Source: Acidobacteriota bacterium (GTDB taxonomy: Bacteria; Acidobacteriota; Terriglobia; Terriglobales; Acidobacteriaceae). From it: a stretch of DNA of 7,881 nt. This document shows, in pieces, positions 1-5,348 of this stretch. The stretch spans positions 1 through 7,881 of the forward strand of contig JAKABE010000072.1 of assembly GCA_021801945.1 (NCBI GenBank). Reading direction: 5' to 3'. Numbering within the stretch: position 1 is the stretch's first letter; each line of letters begins with the position of its first letter. The notes under the pieces were generated by a model. It was given only the letters and a program-made list of their open reading frames with translations, ran no database searches and was not told the origin of the DNA. The translations under genes were made by a program, and so were the position numbers.

Positions 1-212
1 TGCTTTTCTATCGGTTACTGGAGAACGCCGTGGTCATGAAACCTACGCGTTACCGACCCTCAAGAGCAGTCCTGCCTACACAAAAACACAAGTCGATGCA
101 AACGCGTGATCTGGATTGAATTGGTCGCTTGGCTGGGAACGCTCCGGGAGGAAAGGCCGCTCAAACCCTGAGGGGAGATCGAAGTGATGGGCCGTTCAAT
201 TGCTGCTTGACG
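1..212. other. Left-edge stretch with no confident gene
   Basis: No complete gene is seen here. On the plus strand, frames that enter from the left edge stay open to stops at 37-39, 107-109 and 117-119, so the last few dozen codons of a truncated gene to the left could be present. None of the three short peptides is recognisable. The hairpin at 213-250 would suit the end of such a plus-strand gene. No tRNA-like cloverleaf or strong promoter was found. Confidence 0.4.
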
Positions 213-250
213 AAAAAGCCAGCCCACAACTCATGCAGGCTGGCCTTTTT
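213..250 (-). terminator. Bidirectional rho-independent terminator
   Basis: GCCAGCC (218-224) and GGCTGGC (238-244) form a 7-bp GC-rich stem with a 13-nt loop. The plus strand ends in TTTTT (246-250), and the other side is AAAAA (213-217), so the minus-strand transcript also ends in a U run. It lies about 50 bp past the stop of the minus-strand FecR-like gene and should terminate it. It could equally end a plus-strand gene coming from the left edge. Confidence 0.8.
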
Positions 251-299
251 GATCTGACCCCAAACAACCCAGGAGGGACTGCGACACGAGAACCAGGCT

Positions 300-1400
300 T
301 CAGCGCCGCCCGCCTCCACCACCGTGGAAGCCGCCACCGCCACCGTGGAAGCCGCCACCAATGCCACCACCGTGAAATCCGCCGAATCCGCCGCCGTGGA
401 AGGTCCCGCCATGGAATCCGACGCCGCCTTGGCCGCCATGGAATCCTCTCCCGCCGAAGTCGCCTCCGTGAGCGCCCAAACCTCCGCCGAAGCGGTCCCC
501 GCCACGGAAACCTCCTCCGTAGTAGCCTCCGCCATAGAATCCGCCGTAGTAACCGGGATAAAAGCCGCCTCCGTAGAAGCCCATTCCTGGCCCCCAGCCC
601 CAACCGCCATAATATCCAGGGCCCCAACCCCACGGGCTCCAAAACGGCCCGCCGCCGAAAGCGTAGCCCATCATGTAGGGATCCCAATACCAGCCCGGAC
701 CATAACCATCCCAGCCGTCATACTCCTGTCCCATCTGACTGTAGGCCTCGGCCTCGTACTTCGCGCGCAACTCGCTCCATCTGTATAGGTCGTCCTGAGC
801 GTCCTCAGTATTGAATTTAGGGGTTTTGCCCATCTCGCCCGGCATCAAGTACATCTCGTGGCTACCCTTTACCTTCTTGTACTTCCCGTCGTAGAGCTGG
901 ACCGCGGCCAAGCCCTTGAACACCCGCACCCTGGCGGGGATGGCGCTGAACTCGTACAGGCCTTTCTGCACAAGCCAGATATTGATGTTGCCGTCCATGA
1001 CCCCCAGGTCGTTTCCCTTATGAGTTTCGTCCACCTCCACTGCCGCTTCTCCGCGCAGGAGCTCTACCCGTGTGTCGGTAAGGTCGGGCGAGATCATCTT
1101 CACTGCGCTATAGTCGCCCACGCGCAAAAAAACCCCCGGATCCAGCAGAATCTCGGCCTTTCCTGCCAGCGTGGTCAGCACCTGCCCAGGCTCCATGCTG
1201 AGGTTGCCCACATTCTTGTCGTTCAGCAACTCATTTTGAAGATGCACCGTGCCCTCGATATAGTTCAGAGCGCCTGGACTAGGCATCTCTTGACCGTAAT
1301 TTGTGGAGTCGGGAACATCCGGATTGGCCGCAAAGAGGGGAACGGATAAGACCCCCACGGCAAGAAATGCGATTGGAATTGTTTTTACTAGAGCCCTCAT
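300..1400 (-). CDS. Secreted FecR-domain protein with Gly/His/aromatic-rich tail
   Basis: 366 aa. Residues 1-24 form a signal peptide (basic MRALVK, hydrophobic core, cleavage near LFA-AN), so the product is exported. Residues about 45-160 resemble a FecR-type beta-rich domain: PGQVLTT (71-77), FLRVGD (91-96) and LRGEAAVEVDE (115-125). A conserved AQDDLYRWSELR helix follows at 201-212. From about residue 226 to the end the chain is low complexity, first Gly/Trp/Tyr/Pro-rich, then six FHGG units in the last 50 residues, ending in GRR. The start has a good ribosome site (AGGAG, 7 nt before ATG). No iron-transport sigma factor or receptor is adjacent, so classical FecR regulation is unlikely. 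A periplasmic or envelope role is inference. It is a paralogue of the next gene: numbering matches from about residue 41 to 212, with roughly 60% identity by eye. Confidence 0.8.
   Translation of the reverse strand: MRALVKTIPIAFLAVGVLSVPLFAANPDVPDSTNYGQEMPSPGALNYIEGTVHLQNELLNDKNVGNLSMEPGQVLTTLAGKAEILLDPGVFLRVGDYSAVKMISPDLTDTRVELLRGEAAVEVDETHKGNDLGVMDGNINIWLVQKGLYEFSAIPARVRVFKGLAAVQLYDGKYKKVKGSHEMYLMPGEMGKTPKFNTEDAQDDLYRWSELRAKYEAEAYSQMGQEYDGWDGYGPGWYWDPYMMGYAFGGGPFWSPWGWGPGYYGGWGWGPGMGFYGGGFYPGYYGGFYGGGYYGGGFRGGDRFGGGLGAHGGDFGGRGFHGGQGGVGFHGGTFHGGGFGGFHGGGIGGGFHGGGGGFHGGGGGRR
301..560. repeat. Degenerate short tandem repeats encoding the glycine-rich tail
   Basis: The 3' part of the FecR-like gene is built of imprecise repeats. 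The clearest is CACCGTGGAAGCCGCCAC at 320-337 and again at 341-358, a 21-bp period equal to seven codons (Gly-rich plus Phe-His). Further units drift. All spacings seen keep the reading frame, so expansion or contraction would change tail length without breaking the gene. Long open frames on the opposite strand here are by-products of the biased composition. Confidence 0.75.
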
Positions 1401-1431
1401 CTCTCAGCTCCTTCCTAAACTCTCCACCTCT

Positions 1432-1594
1432 GTAAATGCTGGGAACCAAAAAAAGTTTTGGTCTCAGGCGACGCCTGCCAAACCGAGTTGCGTGGTGTCA
1501 AAACGAAATAGAGGATCCCGGTAGCGACTAGCGCACCTTTACAATGCCATACGCATCGGACCTTGCCTACACTGGCTTGTGATCCGGAAAGGGG
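1432..1594 (-). promoter_or_regulatory. Upstream region of left FecR gene, conserved in the right paralogue
   Basis: Noncoding DNA aligning with 2571-2731, upstream of the paralogue. Conserved cores, read on the minus strand in transcription order, are TTTTGACAC, CAACTCG(G/A)TTTGGC, ACC(A/G)AAACTTTTT and GCATTTAC. About two thirds of bases match over the proximal 83 bp. TTGACA (minus strand, 1501-1496) fits a -35 box, but no good -10 lies 16-18 bp on, so the start of transcription is not assigned. Preservation suggests a promoter or 5' UTR control element, though recent duplication alone could explain part of it. Confidence 0.5.
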
Positions 1595-1599
1595 ATGGC

Positions 1600-1747
1600 T
1601 AAATCCAGGCGCCAATGCAGAGAGGAGTGTATGGCCGAGGCCGGTGGAGGACAGGCTGCAGACCACCAACCCCCACCGCCCTGCAGCTCGGCGAAGCTCC
1701 TGCCATGAAAATCTTCATCGCAGGAAGCGTGTTCAAAAGAAGCTAGT
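1600..1747 (+). pseudogene. Truncated leader and start of a duplicated yqeY
   Basis: Bases 1600-1648 align without gaps to 2910-2958, which is the leader and start of the intact yqeY: by eye 36 of 49 bases match, including TAAATCCAG, CAGAGAGGA and an ATG at the same 31-base offset (1631 against 2941). The predicted peptide opens MAEAG, against MTEAG in the intact gene, then diverges and hits a stop after about 25 codons. CTGCCATGAA (1700-1709) may match 2990-2999 of yqeY after an indel of about 20 bp. The remnant abuts the 3' end of the right FecR gene. It is best read as the cut end of a tandem duplication; a short expressed peptide cannot be excluded but nothing supports one. Confidence 0.6.
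1698..1725. other. Stem-loop downstream of right FecR gene
   Basis: TCCTGCCATGAA pairs with TTCATCGCAGGA around the loop AATC, giving twelve positions with one C-C mismatch. It lies 23 bp past the stop of the minus-strand gene ending at 1748. There is no U run on either side, so it is a weak terminator candidate and may instead protect an mRNA 3' end. It lies within the degenerate yqeY remnant. Confidence 0.4.
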
Positions 1748-2524
1748 TCACCACCAAGGGCCACCCCAGCCCCAACCCCAGCCGCCCCAAAAGCCCGGTC
1801 CCCACCCCGGGCCGCCCCAATACCCTGGCCCCCAACCCAAGCCGTACTCGTCCATCATCTGGTTATTAGCTTCGGCCTGATACTGTGAACGCAGCTTGCT
1901 CCATCTGTAAAGATCGTCCTGAGCGTGGCTGAAATTGAACTTGGGGGCGTTCTGCATCGCGCCCGACACCAGGGCCATCTCGTGGCCGCCTTTTACCTCC
2001 TCGTACCCTCGGCCGAGAGCCGCAACCTCGGCTTCCCCCGAAAACGCCCGCACCCTGGGGGGATTCGCAGTGAACTCATAAAAACCCTTTTCAACAAGGT
2101 GCGTGGTGAATTTTCCATCCACGATCTGGAGATCGTTCTCCGCATGCAGCTCATCCACTTCCACTCCCGCTTCGCCGCGCAGGACTTGAACCTTGGTATC
2201 GGCGATGTCCGGTGAGATCATTCTTACCGCGCTGTGGTCGCCCACGCGTAAATAAACGCCCGGCATGAGCACAATCTCGACTTTTCCCGTCTGGGTAGTG
2301 AGCACCTGGCCAGGCTGCATGCTGACGTTGTGCAATTCGTGGTCGTTCAGTAACTGACCATCGAGATGTGCTGTGCCCTCTACGTAGTCCAATGTGCCTG
2401 GATACGTCATCTGTTGTTGGCCGTAATTTGCCGTGTCTGGAACGTCAGACATCGCTGCAACAGGTGTGGACAAGAGTCCTAAAGCCATCAATAGAATTGG
2501 AGTTGCTTTAAATAGAGTTTTCAT
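1748..2524 (-). CDS. Secreted FecR-domain protein, short-tailed paralogue
   Basis: 258 aa. It has a signal peptide (MKTLFKATPI, then a hydrophobic core, cleavage near PVAA-MS). The FecR-like region matches the left paralogue position for position: PGQVLTT (71-77), YLRVGD (91-96), LRGEAGVEVDE (115-125) and AQDDLYRWSKLR (201-212). The tail is only about 30 residues of Gly/Trp/Pro (from about 228 to the final GGPWW) and lacks the FHGG units. The ribosome site is AGGAG, 7 nt before ATG. The coding end meets the yqeY remnant directly, so the tail was probably shortened when the duplication formed; loss by repeat contraction is an alternative. Its own conserved upstream region and the 347-bp gap suggest it is transcribed separately from the left copy. 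Function is unknown beyond export and a likely envelope role. Confidence 0.8.
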   Translation of the reverse strand: MKTLFKATPILLMALGLLSTPVAAMSDVPDTANYGQQQMTYPGTLDYVEGTAHLDGQLLNDHELHNVSMQPGQVLTTQTGKVEIVLMPGVYLRVGDHSAVRMISPDIADTKVQVLRGEAGVEVDELHAENDLQIVDGKFTTHLVEKGFYEFTANPPRVRAFSGEAEVAALGRGYEEVKGGHEMALVSGAMQNAPKFNFSHAQDDLYRWSKLRSQYQAEANNQMMDEYGLGWGPGYWGGPGWGPGFWGGWGWGWGGPWW

Positions 2525-2570
2525 CTTTAAACTCCTATTTTCACTATCCGGTTCTGAACTTCCCAGTTGT

Positions 2571-2731
2571 GTAAATGCAGAGCGCCATAAAAAGTTTCGG
2601 TGGCCATGCAGCGCGCCAAATCGAGTTGATTAGTGTCAAAATGAAGAGAGGGGAGTGCTTACGTTATTCCGCACCTTGAGAGAGCTTCATGCATCGGCGT
2701 TGCTTGCTTCGGTGTGAGGACGGGAAAGAGG
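2571..2731 (-). promoter_or_regulatory. Upstream region of right FecR gene, conserved in the left paralogue
   Basis: Counterpart of 1432-1594. It holds the same cores (minus strand TTTTGACAC, CAACTCGATTTGGC, ACCGAAACTTTTT, GCATTTAC) in the same order. The more distal marks CGCACCTT, GCATCGG, TGTGA and GGAAAG also keep their spacing to within a few bases. Homology stops at about 2735, where the inverted-repeat element begins. The interval is shared with the divergent yqeY, so it may hold promoters for both directions. Confidence 0.5.
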
Positions 2732-2739
2732 CGGTTGTA

Positions 2740-2909
2740 GCGGTTCTCCGATTGGTTTAGAGCGGTGCATAATCTCTGCGGGTTGTCTTTCTCAACCTGG
2801 GGTGGAGCCGGGATCCCCAGCGACCGGTCTTCGTCGCTGGGCGGAAGAAAGCACCATCCGCCGCGGCGGACACTCCTCCCAGGACTCCGCCGGGATTGGA
2901 GAACCACCG
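2740..2909. mobile_element. MITE-like non-coding element with terminal inverted repeats (copy 1)
   Basis: GGTTCTCCGAT (2742-2752) and ATTGGAGAACC (2895-2905) are inverted repeats with one mismatch (a G-U pair in RNA). TA sits on both sides (2738-2739 and 2910-2911). The paralogous intergenic region to the left has a single TA at 1600-1601 and no insert, while flanking homology continues on both sides. The interior has no convincing ORF but several hairpins. This fits a small non-autonomous element that duplicates TA, as IS630/Tc1-type elements do; the family assignment is inference. A deletion from the left copy would look the same. It ends about 31 bp before the yqeY start codon and so forms most of that gene's leader. 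Confidence 0.6.
2781..2841 (+). promoter_or_regulatory. Overlapping hairpins in the yqeY leader
   Basis: Three stems lie in a row. GGTTG (2781-2785) pairs with CAACC (2793-2797). CTGGGG (2797-2802) pairs with CCCCAG (2815-2820). CCCAGCGAC (2816-2824) pairs with GTCGCTGGG (2833-2841), a perfect 9-bp stem with an 8-nt loop. The second and third share bases 2816-2820 and the first and second share base 2797, so neighbouring stems cannot both form fully. No U run follows the strong hairpin, so a transcription attenuator is not indicated. It may just be the folded core of the mobile element. Confidence 0.4.
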
Positions 2910-2940
2910 TAAATCCAGAAGGCACTACAGAGAGGAACCC

Positions 2941-3423
2941 ATGACCGAGGCTGGCGCACTCGAATCTCTTATTAGCCAACAGATCGTCACTGCCATGAAG
3001 GCCCACGACGCCGAGCGCACCGGAACACTGCGCCTGATTAAGAACGCTCTCAAGAATAAGGCCATCGAGAAACGTGCTCCGCTCACGCAGGCCGAAAGCG
3101 AGCAGGCGCTGACCTCAATGATCAAGCAACGCCGCGACTCCATCGAGCAGTTCGCACGTGGCAACCGCCCCGATCTGGTGGCCAAGGAGCAGGCTGAGAT
3201 CGTCGTGATCGAGGAGTACTTGCCCAAGGCACTCGAAGAGGCCGGCTTGGCCGCTCTGGTCTCCGATGCTCTCGCGGAGATGGCCGCCTCCTTCGGCCAC
3301 AAACCAGGTCCCAAAGAGATGGGTTCGGCCATGAAGGCCGTCCAGGCCAAACTGCAGGCCGCCGGCGCGCGCGCTGATGGCCGAGTCCTCAGCGAGATGG
3401 TAAAGAAGGCGCTAGCCGGCTGA
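2941..3423 (+). CDS. yqeY: GatB/YqeY domain protein
   Basis: 160 aa, close to the usual 150 or so. The family resembles the C-terminal tail domain of the amidotransferase subunit GatB and is thought to bind tRNA; its precise role is not settled. Family signs are the N-terminal helix with LRLIKNALKNKAIEK (about 30-44), QRRDSIEQFARGNRPDL (about 62-78), AEIVVIEEYLPKAL and the glycine-containing PKEMGSAMKAV near the C-terminus. The ATG at 2941 is chosen because GAGAGGA lies just before it and the product then begins as homologues do; an in-frame upstream ATG at 2896 lies in the element end. Its 5' end has a broken duplicate at 1631. The P-II gene follows on the same strand after 141 bp. Confidence 0.88.
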   Translation: MTEAGALESLISQQIVTAMKAHDAERTGTLRLIKNALKNKAIEKRAPLTQAESEQALTSMIKQRRDSIEQFARGNRPDLVAKEQAEIVVIEEYLPKALEEAGLAALVSDALAEMAASFGHKPGPKEMGSAMKAVQAKLQAAGARADGRVLSEMVKKALAG

Positions 3424-3476
3424 CGGTTCTGACCGACGAACCACGGCCGGCTTGCACCTAACGATTGCGCGCAAGC
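3414..3476 (+). other. Inverted repeats after yqeY
   Basis: AGCCGG (3414-3419) and CCGGCT (3447-3452) enclose GGTTC (3425-3429) and GAACC (3438-3442). GCTTGC (3450-3455) can also pair with GCAAGC (3471-3476). The arms overlap the yqeY stop codon. There is no U run, so this is not a standard terminator, and read-through into the P-II gene is possible. Confidence 0.3.
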
Positions 3477-3504
3477 GCCTCTCTCAACGCATCCATTGAA
3501 CCCC

Positions 3505-3535
3505 GTACGCGGCCCGCCCACGGTACGCGGCCCGC
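3505..3535 (+). repeat. Two 13-bp direct repeats before the P-II gene
   Basis: GTACGCGGCCCGC occurs at 3505-3517 and again at 3523-3535, an exact pair with an 18-bp period. It lies 30-60 bp before the P-II start codon, where an operator or activator site could sit. Simple tandem slippage is the plain alternative. Confidence 0.6.
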
Positions 3536-3564
3536 TCGCACGCTCACGAACGAGGTATCCGCTT

Positions 3565-3903
3565 ATGCTCAAGATCGAAGCCATCCTCCAGCCCTCCCGA
3601 ATGGACGCGGTCAAAGTCGCCCTGATTGAAGCGGGGATCGAGGGAGTCACCGTCATTGAGGCCCGCGGCCACGGACGCCAGAAAGGGCACACGGAGCTTT
3701 ATCGCGGGCGCGAGTACACCGTCGATCTGATTCCCAAGATCAAACTGGAAATCGTCGTCACCGACGCCATGAAGGAAGCGGCCGTCCGGGCCATCATCAG
3801 TGCCGCCCGCACCGGCCGCATCGGTGACGGCAAGATCTTCATCAGCCGAGTCGAGGAGGCCATCCGCATCCGCAACGACGAGCGTGGCGAGTCCGCCCTC
3901 TAG
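3565..3903 (+). CDS. glnB: P-II family nitrogen regulatory protein
   Basis: 112 aa, the standard P-II length. P-II trimers sense ATP/ADP and 2-oxoglutarate and report nitrogen status by binding targets through the T-loop. Key residues sit at canonical numbers: Arg38, Gln39, T-loop GHTELYRGREYTVDLIPK with Tyr51 (the uridylylation site in many bacteria), Lys58, B-loop TGRIGDGKIF with Lys90, then Arg101 and Arg103. The protein should therefore be fully competent for ligand binding and possible Tyr51 modification. The ATG at 3565 gives the family N-terminus MLKIEAI, with a modest GAGG about 9 nt ahead; an in-frame ATG at 3496 would add 23 unrelated residues. Neither amtB nor glnA lies beside it in this window, so GlnB versus GlnK cannot be decided from context. 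Confidence 0.92.
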   Translation: MLKIEAILQPSRMDAVKVALIEAGIEGVTVIEARGHGRQKGHTELYRGREYTVDLIPKIKLEIVVTDAMKEAAVRAIISAARTGRIGDGKIFISRVEEAIRIRNDERGESAL

Positions 3904-4130
3904 CAGACTGCGGAAAAGCCCTACAAGGGACAAGCTGGAGAACGGGCACAACGCTAAAGGCTGCGCACAAAAGAAGAAGAAAGCCCGCCGTTGAGGCAGA
4001 TGCATCCAGCAGAAGCCACAGCGTTTTCGACTCTGCTCTCCACTGAGGCCGTGCAACGCGTGGCTTGCTTCTCAAGAGGAAAAGCACCTTGCACGCCCTC
4101 CCAGAGGGCTGCATGCGAAGGAGCTATCCC
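3904..4130. other. Gene-free spacer between convergent genes
   Basis: About 227 bp between the ends of the plus-strand P-II gene and the minus-strand deacylase gene. GCCCTC (4095-4100) and GAGGGC (4104-4109) form a compact stem with a 3-nt loop; on the minus strand a TTTT follows about a dozen bases later, so it is at best a weak terminator for the deacylase gene. A lysine-rich reading frame ends at 3994 but has no plausible start of its own. No RNA gene was recognised. Confidence 0.45.
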
Positions 4131-4613
4131 TTAGGCTGCCCTGGCCGTCCGGCCCGCGGCAAACTGGAGCATGGTGGGCTCAGTCAGCTTTTTGAAATCC
4201 TGCCAAGCCATGCGGATTAGTTCGCGGTGGGTCCCCGCGTTAAAGGCAATCTCCTTGTCCTTCTCCAGACTGTCGTCGGCATAGACAGCGAGTCCAAAGA
4301 GGTTGCCGAAGGGTGGCATGGCGCCAGTTTCACACTCCGGAAATCGATCTCTGAACTCATCTTCGCTGGCCAGAGCAGCCGTCCTGGCATGCGCGGTGCG
4401 TCTGAGCAGCGCTAGATCCACAAAGTACTTCGCCGGCAGAACCGCCATCGCCAGCTCGCCGTCCAGCTTTACGATCACGGTCTTGGCCAATTCCTTGCCG
4501 GAAATATGGGTCAGTCCGGCAATGCCTTGCGCCGTGTAAGCCGGCGAGTGGGAGATCACAACGTAAGCGACGTTGTGCGCATCGAGATATTCCCGCAACC
4601 TCGTGAGCGGCAT
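4131..4613 (-). CDS. YbaK/EbsC-type aminoacyl-tRNA deacylase
   Basis: 160 aa, the size of free-standing members of the YbaK/ProX editing-domain family, which hydrolyse wrongly charged aminoacyl-tRNA in the cytoplasm. Seen here: HSPAYTAQGIAG (22-33), GKELAKTVIVK (39-49) with Lys44 at the place of the functionally important lysine of YbaK, the VLPAKYFVDL strand (58-67) and the glycine loop TGAMPPFGNLFG (96-107). The start at 4613 is preferred because GGAGG lies 5 nt before it and the product then opens MPLTRLREYL as relatives do; ATGs at 4625 and 4646 are in frame but lack such a site. The amino acid edited cannot be read from the sequence. It is last in a minus-strand series, 104 bp after the PF04008 gene. 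Confidence 0.85.
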   Translation of the reverse strand: MPLTRLREYLDAHNVAYVVISHSPAYTAQGIAGLTHISGKELAKTVIVKLDGELAMAVLPAKYFVDLALLRRTAHARTAALASEDEFRDRFPECETGAMPPFGNLFGLAVYADDSLEKDKEIAFNAGTHRELIRMAWQDFKKLTEPTMLQFAAGRTARAA

Positions 4614-4717
4614 AACCACCTCCATGTTTGGCCCAAGCGTGCGCATTCAGTTCAGCTCGATGATTCTCATCGCACGCATCGACAAGTTCCAGGCGGTGAT
4701 CGACGGCGCAGCCCCGG

Positions 4718-5203
4718 CTATCGCTTGTAGCCGATCCTGCGCAGCAGATCGTGCCGCCACGTGATATCCGCATCTTCTTCGACTCCCTTGGGCGAGCTTC
4801 CGTCAATGACGCCAAGTACGCCCTGCCCTTGTCCGTTCCTTGCCACTACGACCTCGACCGGGTTGGCCGTGGCGCAGAAGATGGAGCACACCTCGGGAAC
4901 ATGGCGGAGGGCATTGAGAAGATTAATGGGATAGGCGTTTTGCAGCAGCAGCACAAAGACATGCCCGGCCGCCAAGGCCTGGGCGTTGCGGACCGCAGTT
5001 TCACGCAATTGCTGATCATTTCCGTCCGAGCGCACCAAGCAGGCGCCCGAGCTCTCGTTGAACGCCAGGCCAAACTTGGCCAGCGGCGCCGCCGTCACCA
5101 CCGCCTCGTAGATGTCCTCCACCGTCTTGATGAAGTGAGACTGGCCGATGACGATGTTGGCTTCTTCAGGAATCTCCATCGGTACGGTCAGCAGGTCGAT
5201 CAT
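4718..5203 (-). CDS. Adenosine-specific kinase family protein (PF04008)
   Basis: 161 aa, full length for this small family, found in archaea and some bacteria and named from reported adenosine binding and kinase activity; its physiological role is poorly defined. Hallmarks seen: IGQSHFIKTVEDIYEAV near the N-terminus (19-35), FGLAFNESSGACLVRSDGND, the strand GHVFVLLLQNAYPINLLNAL, and ATANPVEVVVA followed by GQGVLGVIDGSSPKGVE. The ATG at 5203 follows GGAGG at 7 nt; an in-frame ATG at 5230 would add nine residues without a good ribosome site. It lies between the EF-P gene (145 bp upstream) and the deacylase gene (104 bp downstream), all on one strand, compatible with a loose operon. The link to translation is positional only. 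Confidence 0.85.
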   Translation of the reverse strand: MIDLLTVPMEIPEEANIVIGQSHFIKTVEDIYEAVVTAAPLAKFGLAFNESSGACLVRSDGNDQQLRETAVRNAQALAAGHVFVLLLQNAYPINLLNALRHVPEVCSIFCATANPVEVVVARNGQGQGVLGVIDGSSPKGVEEDADITWRHDLLRRIGYKR

Positions 5204-5348
5204 GGCGTTTCCTCCGTCCTGGACTGCCACTCTTGCCGCGACCAGGGGTTAAGTGACCGAGAATTGGGGCCACCCTCACCATCCGCCGCGGCGAACCCTT
5301 GCGGCTAGGGTAGGGAACGGCAAATCACTAAATTGCGTAATGACTGCG
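5204..5348 (-). other. Spacer between EF-P and PF04008 genes
   Basis: 145 bp without a gene. It contains CACCATCCGCCGCGGCG (5277-5293), identical to 2852-2868 inside the mobile element and centred on a GC palindrome. CCTGG (5218-5222) and CCAGG (5242-5246) form a weak inverted repeat just upstream of the PF04008 ribosome site. CCCTTGCGGCTAGGG (5296-5310) could fold with a short stem, but no U run follows, so no strong terminator separates the two genes. No convincing promoter was found. Confidence 0.35.

Noticed and set aside
15..35. A third inverted-repeat end (GGAGAAC then CCGT) at the left edge
   Set aside because: It is one base short against the right-end pattern and has no partner arm in the window; chance is likely.
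161..814. Long plus- and minus-strand open frames (Ala/Ser/Thr- or Arg-rich) across the FecR tail
   Set aside because: They are by-products of GC-rich repeat DNA encoding the glycine-rich tail; they lack domains and ribosome sites.
1567..1764. A minus-strand small protein overlapping the end of the right FecR gene
   Set aside because: It lies in the broken yqeY remnant, overlaps the FecR end, and has no ribosome site or recognisable motif.
3800..3994. A short basic protein ending in KKKKARR
   Set aside because: It starts inside the P-II gene in another frame with no ribosome site; the basic end comes from an AAGAAGAAG run.
2925..4114. Minus-strand open frames opposite yqeY and the P-II gene
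   Set aside because: They mirror the well-supported plus-strand genes and encode Arg/Ala-rich sequence with no family features.
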